From Agromyces marinus (GTDB lineage Bacteria; Actinomycetota; Actinomycetes; Actinomycetales; Microbacteriaceae), in NCBI RefSeq assembly GCF_021442325.1, contig NZ_CP087879.1:744001-808000 (forward strand): a DNA stretch of 64,000 nt, read 5' to 3'. The translations under genes and the position numbers were made by a program. Positions 1 to 8,582 of this stretch are shown here, one piece after another (within the stretch, counting starts at the first letter, position 1; the number at the start of each line of letters is the position of its first letter). Below the pieces are notes generated by a model that did not search any database, was not told where the DNA came from, and worked only from the letters and a program-made list of their open reading frames with translations.

Positions 1-1
1 G

Positions 2-2845
2 CTGCTCGCCCTCCGGGACATCCGTGCCGATGCACCTCGGGACCTTCCCGTGAGGATCGGCGTCAACTCGGGTCACGTCTTCGCCGGCGCGGTCGGTCCC
101 GACTACCGCCGGACCTACACGGTGATGGGCGATGCCGTGAACCTCGCGGCCCGGGTCATGGCCGAAGCCCCGCCGGGCGAGGTCTACGCCACGCAGGACG
201 TGCTTGACGGCTCGCGCACGATCTTCCGCGTCACGGCGCCCGAACCGTTCTTCGTCAAGGGCAAGCAGAAGCCGGTGCACGCGTTCTCGGTGGGCGAGCC
301 CGAGGGCAGCCGAGGTTCGGATCGTGCCTCCACCATGCCCCTCGTCGGCCGCGACGAGGAGCTGGCGACCCTCACCCGCGCGTGGGAACGCGCCCGGGCG
401 GGTCACGGCGGGATGGTGACGGTCACCGCCGGCGTCGGCATGGGCAAGGCGCGGCTGCTGCAGGAACTGCTCGCCACGGCGGCTCCCGAGCGGGCGGTCG
501 CGGCGGAGTGCCGGCTCTACCAGACGGCCACGCCGTACTTCCCGTTCCGTGCGCTCCTGCGCACCGCCTGGGGGTTCGAGGACCCCGATCCCGCCGCGAC
601 CGAATCCGCGCTCGCCGAGCTGGTGCGCGTGCACGCACCGGACCTCGAGCCCTGGCTCCCCCTGATCGGCCCGACGCTCGGGCTGACGATGGCCGAGTCG
701 CCCGAGGTCGCCGAACTCGACGACCGGTTCCGCCCGGTGCGCACCCGCTCGGCGGTGCTCTCGCTGCTGCGGAAGACGTGCGACGGCCCCACCCTGTTCC
801 TCATCGAGGAGGCGCAATGGATGGACGAGGCGTCCCGCGACCTCCTGGCGTCGCTCGTCGCGGAGATCGAGTCCTCGCCCTGGCTGATCGTGGTCAGCCG
901 TCAGCCAGGTGACGAGGGCTTCCTCCCGGTCGAGAGCCCGGCGGTCACCCGGGTCGAGCTCGGGCCGCTCGCCCTCGCCGACGCCACGGAGTTCATCGAG
1001 CGCGCCACTGCGGACGCGCCCCTCGTGACGAGCCAGGTCGACGCGATCGCCTCGCGCGCGGAGGGGAGCCCCCTGTTCCTCCTCGAACTGGTGCGCGCCC
1101 TGCGGCGGGGCGCCGCGGTCGACGTCCTCCCGCAGTCCATCGAGGGCATGATCGCGGCCCGTGTCGATCGGCTCCCGCCGGCGGACCGGAACCTGCTCCG
1201 GCGCCTGGCCGTACTGGGCGTCGGGTTCCGGGAGGAGCACATCCCGGCCGTGGTCGATCGCGCGGACGACCCCGCCGCGAGGCACGCGATGCTGACCCGG
1301 CTCGGCGACTTCCTCATCGTCGACGGCAACGGGTGGGTCAACTTCCAGCACAGCCTGATCCGCGATGTCGCCTACGGCGGCATGCCGTTCAAGACCAGGC
1401 GCGATCTGCACGCCCGGGTCGGCGACGCGATCCTCGCGGCCGCATCCAAGCGCACGGCCGGGCGGGTCGCGCTGCTGTCGGTCCACTACTCGGAGGCGCG
1501 CCGGTGGCCGGAGGCGTGGAGGTTCTCCCGGGAGGCGGGCGAACGCGCGAAGGAGATCTACGCCAACCTCGAGGCCGCCACGTTCTACCGCCGCGCGCTG
1601 ACCGCGTCGCGCTCCATCCCGGACCTCGCACCGGCCGAGGTCGCCGACGTCGCGGAGGCCCTCGGCGACGTGCTCGAGCTGGCCGGGCTGTTCGAGCAGT
1701 CGGTCGACGCGTTCCGGCAGGCCGGGCTGCTGGTCCGCGACGATCCCATCCGCTCGGCCGACGTGCTGCTCAAGCGGGCGCGGGCGCGGGCGCGCAGGGG
1801 CTCCTACCGCACGGCGTACCGGGACCTGACGGTCGGCCGTCGACTCGTCGCGTCGATCGGAACCGCCGAGGCGCTCGGCGCGACCGCGCGGCTGGACGCC
1901 CTGAACGCCCAGATCCGGCAACTGCAGGAGCACATGCCCGCCGCGGTCCGGCTCGCCCAGCAGGCCATGGTCGAGGCCGAGGCCTCGGGCGAGCGGGCGG
2001 CACTGGCCCGGTCGTACCAGGTGCTCGACGCCGCGTACGTGATGCTCGGCCAGTCCGCGAAGGCCGTGTACGGCGAGCGCGCCCTCGCCATCTACGAGGA
2101 GCTCGGAGACCTGCCGGGCACCGCCGTCGTGACGAACAACCTGGGCGGCCAGGCCTACCTCGACGGCCGCTGGGAGGATGCGGTGGACTACTACGCGCGG
2201 GCTCGGGACGCGTTCGTGCGTGCCGGCAACGAGGCGGAGGCGGCCACCTGCGGCGCGAACATCGGCGAGGTGCTCGTCAGCCAGCTTCGCCTCCGCGAGG
2301 CCGAGGAGGTGCTGGTGCCATCGGTCCGGGTGCTCCGCGCCTACGGGCTGGTGGATGCCGCGATCTTCGCCGAGATGCAATTGGCGCGGTTGCGCCTGCT
2401 CCGGGGCGACGACGGCGCGATGGAGGGCCTGGCCCAGCTCCGTGCCGAGGCGGTCCGGACCGGCCAGGTTCAGTCTGCGATCGAGGCCGCGATCCTCATC
2501 GCCCACGGGCTCGTGCTGCGGGGGAGCGCCGAGGAGGCGCTCGACCTGCTGGCCGAGACCGAGCGGGGTTCCGGCGCCGACGCGGAGCTCTACGGCAGCA
2601 CCATCGCCCGGACCAGGGCCTCGGCGCTCGCCGCGCTGGGCCGGACGGGGCAGGCCCGCGACGAGGTCGCCGCCGGGCTCGCGCTGGCGCGCGAGCAGGG
2701 CCTGGCGTTCGAGGTCGCGCAACTCCGACTCGTCGAGGCGGGACTCATGGAGGATCCGTCCGCGGCGTCGGTCATCCGGGAGGAAGCCGAGGGCGTGCTC
2801 CGAGGACTCGGCGTGGTGGCTGCCACGCCGAGCCCTCGGAGCTGA
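2..2845 (+). CDS. Adenylate/guanylate cyclase-AAA-TPR regulator, 5' truncated by the window
   Basis: The reading frame is open from base 2, so the true start lies before the window. About the first 90 visible residues are the C-terminal half of a class III nucleotide cyclase domain, shown by GDAVNLAARV, which carries the conserved Asn and Arg of the active site. Next comes an AAA_16-type ATPase beginning at MPLVGRDEEL. Its P-loop reads GVGMGKAR, with Ala where Ser or Thr is normal, and the Walker B-like strand is LFLIEEAQW. The remaining 550 or so residues are Ala/Leu-rich helical repeats that look like TPRs (for example AVYGERALAIYEELGD). The architecture matches large actinobacterial cyclase/ATPase/TPR signalling proteins. 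Whether the cyclase is active cannot be judged, because the metal-binding Asp residues lie upstream. The ligand is unknown. Confidence 0.9.
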   Translation: MLALRDIRADAPRDLPVRIGVNSGHVFAGAVGPDYRRTYTVMGDAVNLAARVMAEAPPGEVYATQDVLDGSRTIFRVTAPEPFFVKGKQKPVHAFSVGEPEGSRGSDRASTMPLVGRDEELATLTRAWERARAGHGGMVTVTAGVGMGKARLLQELLATAAPERAVAAECRLYQTATPYFPFRALLRTAWGFEDPDPAATESALAELVRVHAPDLEPWLPLIGPTLGLTMAESPEVAELDDRFRPVRTRSAVLSLLRKTCDGPTLFLIEEAQWMDEASRDLLASLVAEIESSPWLIVVSRQPGDEGFLPVESPAVTRVELGPLALADATEFIERATADAPLVTSQVDAIASRAEGSPLFLLELVRALRRGAAVDVLPQSIEGMIAARVDRLPPADRNLLRRLAVLGVGFREEHIPAVVDRADDPAARHAMLTRLGDFLIVDGNGWVNFQHSLIRDVAYGGMPFKTRRDLHARVGDAILAAASKRTAGRVALLSVHYSEARRWPEAWRFSREAGERAKEIYANLEAATFYRRALTASRSIPDLAPAEVADVAEALGDVLELAGLFEQSVDAFRQAGLLVRDDPIRSADVLLKRARARARRGSYRTAYRDLTVGRRLVASIGTAEALGATARLDALNAQIRQLQEHMPAAVRLAQQAMVEAEASGERAALARSYQVLDAAYVMLGQSAKAVYGERALAIYEELGDLPGTAVVTNNLGGQAYLDGRWEDAVDYYARARDAFVRAGNEAEAATCGANIGEVLVSQLRLREAEEVLVPSVRVLRAYGLVDAAIFAEMQLARLRLLRGDDGAMEGLAQLRAEAVRTGQVQSAIEAAILIAHGLVLRGSAEEALDLLAETERGSGADAELYGSTIARTRASALAALGRTGQARDEVAAGLALAREQGLAFEVAQLRLVEAGLMEDPSAASVIREEAEGVLRGLGVVAATPSPRS
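2797..2842. terminator. Long hairpin between two convergent genes
   Basis: Two 20-base arms (2797-2816 and 2823-2842) pair at 19 of 20 positions around a 6-base loop. The hairpin lies at the very end of the cyclase/TPR gene, 19 bases before the stop of the convergent secreted-protein gene. It has no U tract, but its position suggests bidirectional termination or 3'-end protection. Confidence 0.6.
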
Positions 2846-2861
2846 CCTGTATCGGCGTAGG

Positions 2862-4085
2862 TCAGCGCATCTTCGGGTCGCCGATGCCGACGACGTTCCA
2901 GGTCGTGCGGATCTGCGTCGCCGACACGATCGCGGTGCTCTCGCTCACGATGCACCAGGTGTCGCCGGCCGGGATCACCGACGTGTTGATCGAGCCGGGT
3001 GCGTCCGGGTCGGTGAACGGGTTGCCGGCGCACCAGGGCATGAACTCGAAGCCGAGCGGGCCGTCGTCGTCCTGGTCGTACTCGAGCTGGCTCTGGAACG
3101 GGTTCGACGAGTTCTTCGGCGCGAACGCCACCGTCCCCGTGTATGCGGCGGGCTGCGGCGCCCCGACGTCGACGGGGACGAAGCTGACCGTCTCAGCCTC
3201 GGTGTCGGCGCTCAGGAAGTACGGCTTGAGCACGCACTCGGATCCGTCGGTGTTCTGCAGCCGGGTGAAGCTGCCGTAGACGGTGCCCTCCTCGATCGTG
3301 GCCGTGTCGTTCTCCGCGGTGCAGCCGAGCTGTCCGTCGAATCCGGCGCCCAGGGTGAAGACCGTGTCGAACGCGGGGTCGTTGCCGTAGTCGCCGCTGC
3401 CCTCGAGGGAGACCTCACCGGCCATCGGTCGAATGGCGAGCTCGTCGAACGCGGTTCCCGGTTCGAGGGTCACGTAGCAGTTGTCGTTCGGCCCGGAGTC
3501 CGGTCCGGAGTCGGACGCGTTCCGGCAGTTGACGATCGGGTCGGCAGCGGTCGCCGTCGCGATGAACGGAGCCGACGTGCTTCCGTCGACGCCCTGGCCG
3601 GGAACGATCCCACTGCCCGCACGCGCCTGGAACGAACCGACCTCGGTGCCGCCGCGCGACACGACGAACTCGACCCGGGCGCCGCCCTTCAACTCGAGGT
3701 CGAGGGAGACCTTCACGGCATCGGGCACGCCGACGAGTCGGATGCTCAGGTCCTCCGAGGCATCGACTCGTGAGCAGGGCACGCCCTTCGAGCCGCCGGA
3801 CTTGATGCCGATCGAGCCGTCCTTCAGGCCGGGACCCTGATCGCTGCCGTCGAGGGCGGCCAGTGGGCCGTCGACATTGATCAGGCAGTTCTTGGGCGTG
3901 CCGATGGGCTGCGTGATGGGGTCGCCGTTGTTGCTGTACACGAACTGGGTGCCGTTCGTGCCGAGATGCAGGCGGAGCGTCTCGTCGTCGGCACCGGCGG
4001 CGCTCAGCGCGGCGGTGGTGCCCAGGCCGACGACGAGAGCGGCGGAGACCGCCGCGAGGGTGGTGATCGATCGAACCGTGTTCAT
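2862..4085 (-). CDS. Secreted cysteine-containing protein of unknown function
   Basis: The protein has 407 residues. The start at 4085 is chosen because AGGAGG lies about six bases upstream and the protein then opens with a classic signal peptide (MNTVRSITTLAAVSAALVVG, with an Ala-rich cleavage region near residues 28-30). The mature part is acidic, rich in Gly, Ser and Thr, and holds eight cysteines (in PKNCLIN, VPCSRV, VNCRNA, DNCYVT, LGCTAE, SECVLK, PWCAGN, TWCIVS), which suggests disulfide-bonded beta domains outside the membrane. There is no LPXTG sorting signal, lipobox or C-terminal anchor, so it is probably released or loosely attached. I do not recognise the family. The gene is alone on its strand and convergent with the upstream cyclase gene. 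Confidence 0.8.
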   Translation of the reverse strand: MNTVRSITTLAAVSAALVVGLGTTAALSAAGADDETLRLHLGTNGTQFVYSNNGDPITQPIGTPKNCLINVDGPLAALDGSDQGPGLKDGSIGIKSGGSKGVPCSRVDASEDLSIRLVGVPDAVKVSLDLELKGGARVEFVVSRGGTEVGSFQARAGSGIVPGQGVDGSTSAPFIATATAADPIVNCRNASDSGPDSGPNDNCYVTLEPGTAFDELAIRPMAGEVSLEGSGDYGNDPAFDTVFTLGAGFDGQLGCTAENDTATIEEGTVYGSFTRLQNTDGSECVLKPYFLSADTEAETVSFVPVDVGAPQPAAYTGTVAFAPKNSSNPFQSQLEYDQDDDGPLGFEFMPWCAGNPFTDPDAPGSINTSVIPAGDTWCIVSESTAIVSATQIRTTWNVVGIGDPKMR

Positions 4086-4321
4086 CCTGGCCTCCTGAGC
4101 ACAGGTGATCCGGGCACGGCCGGTTGCCGACCCGCGGGTCACGAATGGCGCCATGCTAGTGGCGCGCCGGTCGATCCACGACCCTCGAACAGGGGGGCGA
4201 CCCGTTGACTCGCCCCGTGTCCGGGAGGAACGTTGAGACGACGGATCACGACCCGCGACGGCGATCGGGCCGGGCTTCGGATCGGACATCGGATCGGACA
4301 TCGGATCGGGAGGAGCACGAC

Positions 4322-4609
4322 ATGGACGGCGACCCGCTGAACCCCTGGGAGGACCGGGACCGGCTCGGGCCGAGGGGAGACCTGAACCCCGACACCCCCG
4401 ACCTGACCGGGACCATCAACCTGGCCGGGTTCGATCCGCCCGACGAGGCACGGGCCGAGCGCGAGGCCGAGGACGCCGAGCAGACCTCAGCGGGCGGGGT
4501 CGGCGACACCGGCCCGGAGCCCGCACCGGAGCCCGACGACCTCGAGGCCGACAACGAGGTCGAGCAGGACACGATCGAGACGGTCGACCCGGAGAACCCT
4601 CCGGCCTGA
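4322..4609 (+). CDS. Small acidic hypothetical protein
   Basis: A 95-residue protein starting MDGDPLNPWEDRDRLG. I chose the ATG at 4322 because GGGAGGAG lies about seven bases upstream. An in-frame upstream start at 4205 would add an Arg/Asp-rich segment containing the direct repeat ATCGGATCGGAC (around 4276-4310), which looks non-coding. The protein is dominated by Asp, Glu and Pro, has no membrane segment and is probably disordered. No family is recognised. The terC-like gene follows on the same strand 48 bases downstream and carries its own -10-like sequence. Confidence 0.6.
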   Translation: MDGDPLNPWEDRDRLGPRGDLNPDTPDLTGTINLAGFDPPDEARAEREAEDAEQTSAGGVGDTGPEPAPEPDDLEADNEVEQDTIETVDPENPPA

Positions 4610-4657
4610 GTGGCGAGCGCGTGCGCCGACGGCGCGGGAGTCGGCCACAATGTCGAC

Positions 4658-5470
4658 ATGGACTTCTCACTCGAGTTCACGCCCGACCTGTTGGCCGTGT
4701 TCGTCACCCTGTTCGTGCTCGAGGTCGTCCTCGGCGTCGACAACGTCATCTTCATCTCGATCCTCGCGGCGAAGCTGCCCGTCGAACAGCAGGCGAAGGC
4801 CCGCAACCTCGGGCTCACGCTCGCCATGCTCATGCGCATCGGGCTCGTGTTCGCGGCCGGATGGATCATCACCCTGAAGGAGGACCTGTTCACCATCTGG
4901 GGGATGGGCTTCTCGGGCCGCGACCTCATCCTCATCGCGGGCGGCGTGTTCCTGGTCTACAAGGCCGTGAGCGAGATCCACCACAAGCTCGAGGGCGACG
5001 AGGAGCACACCACGGGTGCGGGCACGGCCACCTTCGGCGCCGTCCTCGCGCAGATCCTCGTGCTCGACATCGTCTTCTCACTCGACTCCGTCATCACCGC
5101 GGTCGGCATGACCGAGAACATGATCATCATCATCACGGTCGTCGTCGCCTCGTTCGCCATCATGCTCTTCGCCGCGCGTCACATCTTCGGATTCGTCAAC
5201 CGCCACCCCACCGTGAAGATGCTCGCGCTCGCGTTCCTGCTGCTCATCGGCGTCTTCCTCATCGCCGACGGCTTCGGCTTCAAGATCGACAAGGCGCTCA
5301 TCTACGGGCCCATGGCGTTCGCGATCTTCGTCGAGGTGCTGAACCTCTCCGCCGCGGCCCGCCGCCGCAAGCGCACGACCGAGCCCGAGGTCGAACCCGT
5401 GCAGCTGCACCAGCAGTTCGTCGACGACACGGGGACGGCGCTCGACCCGGTTCAGGAGCCGCGCAGGTAG
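4658..5470 (+). CDS. TerC family integral membrane protein
   Basis: A 270-residue polytopic protein with about seven membrane segments. Both hallmark acidic membrane motifs of the TerC/Alx/YkoY family are present: LEVVLGVDNVIFIS near residues 20-33 and VLDIVFSLDSVITAVG in the middle. Family members are linked to tellurite resistance and to manganese or other metal export in the inner membrane. The substrate here is not known. The ATG at 4658 gives a natural N-terminus (MDFSLEFTPDLLAVF) and is preceded by CACAAT and six bases, matching the leaderless pattern seen elsewhere in the window. The 3' end overlaps the convergent MBL-hydrolase gene by 19 bases. Confidence 0.9.
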   Translation: MDFSLEFTPDLLAVFVTLFVLEVVLGVDNVIFISILAAKLPVEQQAKARNLGLTLAMLMRIGLVFAAGWIITLKEDLFTIWGMGFSGRDLILIAGGVFLVYKAVSEIHHKLEGDEEHTTGAGTATFGAVLAQILVLDIVFSLDSVITAVGMTENMIIIITVVVASFAIMLFAARHIFGFVNRHPTVKMLALAFLLLIGVFLIADGFGFKIDKALIYGPMAFAIFVEVLNLSAAARRRKRTTEPEVEPVQLHQQFVDDTGTALDPVQEPRR

Positions 5471-6273
5471 TCCAACTGGGCGCGAACGGATGCCTCGGCG
5501 GCCGTTCGCACGCCCGGATCGACGTCCGCGTACACGGCGTCCGTCACTGCTTCGGGGCTCGCGTCGGCTCCGAGCCGCGCGAGCGCACCGCGCACCTGGT
5601 CGAGCCGTTGCGCGCGGTGGGCGAGATAGGCGTCGCAGATGCCCGCGAGGTCGGGGAGCACCGGCCCGTGGCCGGGCAGGGTCAGGACCGGTCGGGTCGC
5701 GTCGGGGGCATCGGCGTCGGGAGCCGCACCGGCGCCGATGGAGAGCAGCCGGTGCAGCGAGTCCAGGTACGGCCCCAGTGCGCCGTCCGGGTGCGCGATG
5801 ATCGACGTGCCACGGCCGAGGACGGTGTCGCCCGTGAACACCGCGACCGCGGCATCCGCTCGATCTCGGAGCACCACGCACATCGAGTCGGAGGTGTGCC
5901 CGGGGGTGGCGAGGACCTCGAGCCGCATGCCGCCGGCGGCGACGCGCTCGCCGTCGGCGAGCGGGGCGCCGCCGCGGCACCAGACCGCGTCGATCGCCCG
6001 CACGGGCGCGCCGGTCAGGTCGGCGAACGCGTCGACGGCGTCGGTGTGGTCCGGATGCCGGTGGGTGACGAGGACCAGCTCGACCCCGCCCTCGGCCAAC
6101 CGGTCGAGGTGCGCGGCATCGGCCGGCCCCGGATCGATCACCACGCTTCCGCGGGCTCCGGGCGCGCGCAGCACCCACGAGTTCGTGCCGTCGAGGGTCA
6201 TCGGCCCCGGGTTCGGTGCGCGCACGAGCGCGACGCCGTCGGGGAGGGCGGGAGCTTCGGCGATCTCGGCCAT
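5452..6273 (-). CDS. MBL-fold metallo-hydrolase (glyoxalase II/LACTB2-like)
   Basis: A 273-residue protein. The metallo-beta-lactamase signature THRHPDHTDAVDAF (HxHxDH) lies near residues 88-101. Further metal ligands are expected in LATPGHTSDSM, FTGDTVLGRG and TLPGHGP, which follow in the right order. The N-terminus (PGPMTLDGTNSWVL) and the C-terminal winged helix-like tail (LDQVRGALARL) resemble the LACTB2-like branch. Members hydrolyse thioesters, lactones or nucleic acids, so the substrate is open. The start at 6273 is supported by TACACT seven bases before the ATG. The gene is divergent from the NUDIX gene with only 36 bases between them. Confidence 0.85.
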   Translation of the reverse strand: MAEIAEAPALPDGVALVRAPNPGPMTLDGTNSWVLRAPGARGSVVIDPGPADAAHLDRLAEGGVELVLVTHRHPDHTDAVDAFADLTGAPVRAIDAVWCRGGAPLADGERVAAGGMRLEVLATPGHTSDSMCVVLRDRADAAVAVFTGDTVLGRGTSIIAHPDGALGPYLDSLHRLLSIGAGAAPDADAPDATRPVLTLPGHGPVLPDLAGICDAYLAHRAQRLDQVRGALARLGADASPEAVTDAVYADVDPGVRTAAEASVRAQLDYLRGS

Positions 6274-6309
6274 TCTCCGAAGTGTAGCCACGGGCGTAGG
6301 CTGTGCGTC
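6274..6309. promoter_or_regulatory. Back-to-back leaderless promoters, MBL hydrolase and NUDIX hydrolase
   Basis: On the minus strand, TACACT ends seven bases before the MBL start. On the plus strand, TAGGCT (6297-6302) ends seven bases before the NUDIX start. Both transcripts should begin at or next to the start codon, so the 36-base gap holds two overlapping promoters. Confidence 0.6.
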
Positions 6310-7026
6310 ATGGACGCCGCAGTCGACCCCGGCGCCGAGCCGCTGGTCGGGTCGGCCGCCACCGTGGTCCTGATCCGGGACGGCGCGCGGGGCGCGGAGG
6401 TCCTGCTCGGCGAGCGGCCGCACGACCGCGGATCGTTCGCGGGCGCGTGGGTCTTCCCCGGCGGTGCCGTCGACGAAGCGGATGCCGGCTCCGACCCGGT
6501 CGGCTCCCGGGAGGCGGCCCGACGCGCCGCCGTGCGCGAGACCTACGAGGAGGTCGGGCTCCGGCTCGGGGTCGACGACCTCATCGAGTTCGCGCTCTGG
6601 AACCCGCCGAAGGGCGTTCCCAAGCGCATGCGGACCTGGTTCTTCGCGGCGCGCGCGCCGCTCGGCGACATCCACCTCGCCGTCGACGAGTTCGTCGAGG
6701 CCGAATGGCTGACGCCCGTCGAGGCCCTCGAACGTCACGCCGAGGGCGCGATGACGCTGTTCCCGCCGACGTGGGTGACGTTGCACGAACTGCGCTGGGC
6801 GGGCACCGCCGACGATGCGCTGGCCGCGCTCGACGCCCAGGAGCTCCGCGCCTACACCGGGCGGTTCGACGACGACCGGACGACGTTGTTCTGGCAGGAG
6901 GACGAGCACTTCCACACCGACGTGCGCGACCACCGCGCCGTGCCAGACGACGGGCCCGACGCCGAGGGGGCGCGGCACCGGCTCATGATGGACCGGCTGC
7001 CCTGGGTGTACCTGCACCAGTTCTGA
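6310..7026 (+). CDS. NUDIX hydrolase
   Basis: A 238-residue NUDIX-superfamily protein. The box appears as WVFPGGAVDEAD, a roughly ten-residue insertion, then the catalytic RETYEEVGL. The insertion between the first Gly and the helix is typical of the larger NUDT7/NUDT19-like branch, which acts on CoA or nucleotide derivatives. The C-terminal half (HFHTDVRD, DRLPWVYLHQF) is longer than in house-cleaning NUDIX enzymes and may set the substrate. The ATG at 6310 is seven bases after TAGGCT, so the mRNA is probably leaderless. The next gene is convergent. The exact substrate cannot be told from sequence. Confidence 0.85.
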   Translation: MDAAVDPGAEPLVGSAATVVLIRDGARGAEVLLGERPHDRGSFAGAWVFPGGAVDEADAGSDPVGSREAARRAAVRETYEEVGLRLGVDDLIEFALWNPPKGVPKRMRTWFFAARAPLGDIHLAVDEFVEAEWLTPVEALERHAEGAMTLFPPTWVTLHELRWAGTADDALAALDAQELRAYTGRFDDDRTTLFWQEDEHFHTDVRDHRAVPDDGPDAEGARHRLMMDRLPWVYLHQF

Positions 7027-7041
7027 GGCGGCCCGCCCTGC

Positions 7042-8433
7042 TCAGAACCAGATGCTCAGGTGCGGGGCCCGCGTCGCGGCGAACATGCGGTCGGCGAGGT
7101 CGAGCGCCCCGGCGTTCGAGGCCGTGATCCGGCCCGCCCTGGCGAGTACCGACGGTCGCACCCCGCCGAGGTAGATCGAGCCGAGGTCGCGCACGTCGAG
7201 CTTCAGCGAGCGCGGTTCGGCGGTGCGTGCGCGCGAGCCGACCTGTTCGGCCGAGGTCGAACGCGAGCGCGAACGCTCGCGGCGAGGCGCCGACTCGGCG
7301 GCCCCGTCGGCGGCGTGCACGACCGCGCGCCCGTCGGCCGAGACGAGGAGGGTGAACCGTCCCGCCGCGTGACCCAGGGGATCCTCGATGTCGAGCACGA
7401 GCTCGCCCGCCGCACCGTACCGACGGGCGCCGAGCGCGGCGATCGCGTCGACGATGCGGATCCAGAGGTGGTCGGTCACGTCGGACACGGTCACCGCACG
7501 CGGATCCTCGAGCAGCCACTCGAGCGGCTCGTCGACCGAACGCAGCAGCCCGCGCGTGCCCGAGACGAAGTCCTGCTCGATCAGCGCGCGCCACAGCGCG
7601 CGCTCGGCGTCATCCGTCGCCGCCGCGAGCACGTCGAACTCGACCCAGCCGGGCTGGTGCGGCTCCCTCGTGACGCGGAACGTCGCGAAGCCCTGCGGCT
7701 TGCCGCGCTCGTCGTCGTAGCGGATGGCGCGGAGCGAACGCGACGAATCGGAGTCGGGTTCGGCCAGGCCGAGCACCCGATCGCGGATCGCGGGCCAGCG
7801 GTCGATCTCGCCGGGGGTGCGCGCCACCGCGCGACGCCAGAGCGCGGGCGCGAGATCGGCGAGGCCGGCGGGTTCGACGAAGTGCACGCGGCCCGGGGCG
7901 TCCGGTCCGGACCAGCGCGCGCGGCGGCGATCGACCTGGATCGTCGCGGCCTTCGCCGCCGGGGCGTACCCGTAGCGGCCGTAGATCGTCGCCTCGGTGA
8001 CCGTCAGCATCGCGACGGCCGCTCCCGCCTTCGACGCGGTCGCCAGTTCGGCCTCCATCATCGCGCGGGCGATGCCGCGGCGGCGGTGCGTCGGCGCGAC
8101 CGTCACCGAGCTGACCGCCCAGCCGTCGACGCTGCGGCCGCCGGGCACGCTCAGCCCCGCCGGCCAGCTCGACACCGTCGCGACGGGGACGGCCGGTTCC
8201 GGGATCGTCGAGTCGTACACGCCGTGGGCACGGCGCTCGCCGAGCACCCGTCGTTCGAACTCGCGCGCCTCCGGTCGCGGGCGGGCGTGGTGGAACCCGC
8301 GCTGGTCGGCGTCGACCCAGGCGTCGACCGCGGCCGTGTCGCCCGGGTCGATCAGGCGGTACTCGAGCCCCTGCGCCGCCAGGGCGGCACGGGCGGCGGC
8401 ATCGACCGGGAGCGAGCGGGGTTCGAACGACAC
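7042..8433 (-). CDS. Eis-like GNAT N-acetyltransferase
   Basis: A 463-residue protein with the three-part layout of Eis-type acetyltransferases. An N-terminal GNAT domain contains the acetyl-CoA loop VTVAPTHRRRGIARAMM and the YGRYGYAP segment that in Eis holds an active-site Tyr. A second degenerate GNAT-like domain and a sterol-carrier-like C-terminal domain (FTLLVSADGRAVV) follow. The chain ends HLSIWF, consistent with the use of the terminal carboxylate in catalysis by this family. Eis proteins acetylate amines, including aminoglycosides. Whether this one confers resistance is unknown. The GTG start at 8433 is preceded by TAAGCT and six bases. The gene is convergent with the NUDIX gene. 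Confidence 0.85.
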   Translation of the reverse strand: MSFEPRSLPVDAAARAALAAQGLEYRLIDPGDTAAVDAWVDADQRGFHHARPRPEAREFERRVLGERRAHGVYDSTIPEPAVPVATVSSWPAGLSVPGGRSVDGWAVSSVTVAPTHRRRGIARAMMEAELATASKAGAAVAMLTVTEATIYGRYGYAPAAKAATIQVDRRRARWSGPDAPGRVHFVEPAGLADLAPALWRRAVARTPGEIDRWPAIRDRVLGLAEPDSDSSRSLRAIRYDDERGKPQGFATFRVTREPHQPGWVEFDVLAAATDDAERALWRALIEQDFVSGTRGLLRSVDEPLEWLLEDPRAVTVSDVTDHLWIRIVDAIAALGARRYGAAGELVLDIEDPLGHAAGRFTLLVSADGRAVVHAADGAAESAPRRERSRSRSTSAEQVGSRARTAEPRSLKLDVRDLGSIYLGGVRPSVLARAGRITASNAGALDLADRMFAATRAPHLSIWF

Positions 8434-8582
8434 CGATCCAGCTTATCCGCGTGCCTCCCCTGGCCGGGGGTCGTCCGGCCCGGCCGCTCGGCCCGGGTCG
8501 GGGCGCGACCCCGAGGTCGGGGAGCGGGCGGTGCGGGTCTTTCGGCCTCGCGGCGGACCGGCGCGGATGCGACCATCGCGCC

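Noticed and set aside
4205..4321. N-terminal extension of the small acidic protein from an upstream ATG at 4205
   Set aside because: It contains a short direct DNA repeat and basic residues, while the ATG at 4322 has a clear ribosome site.
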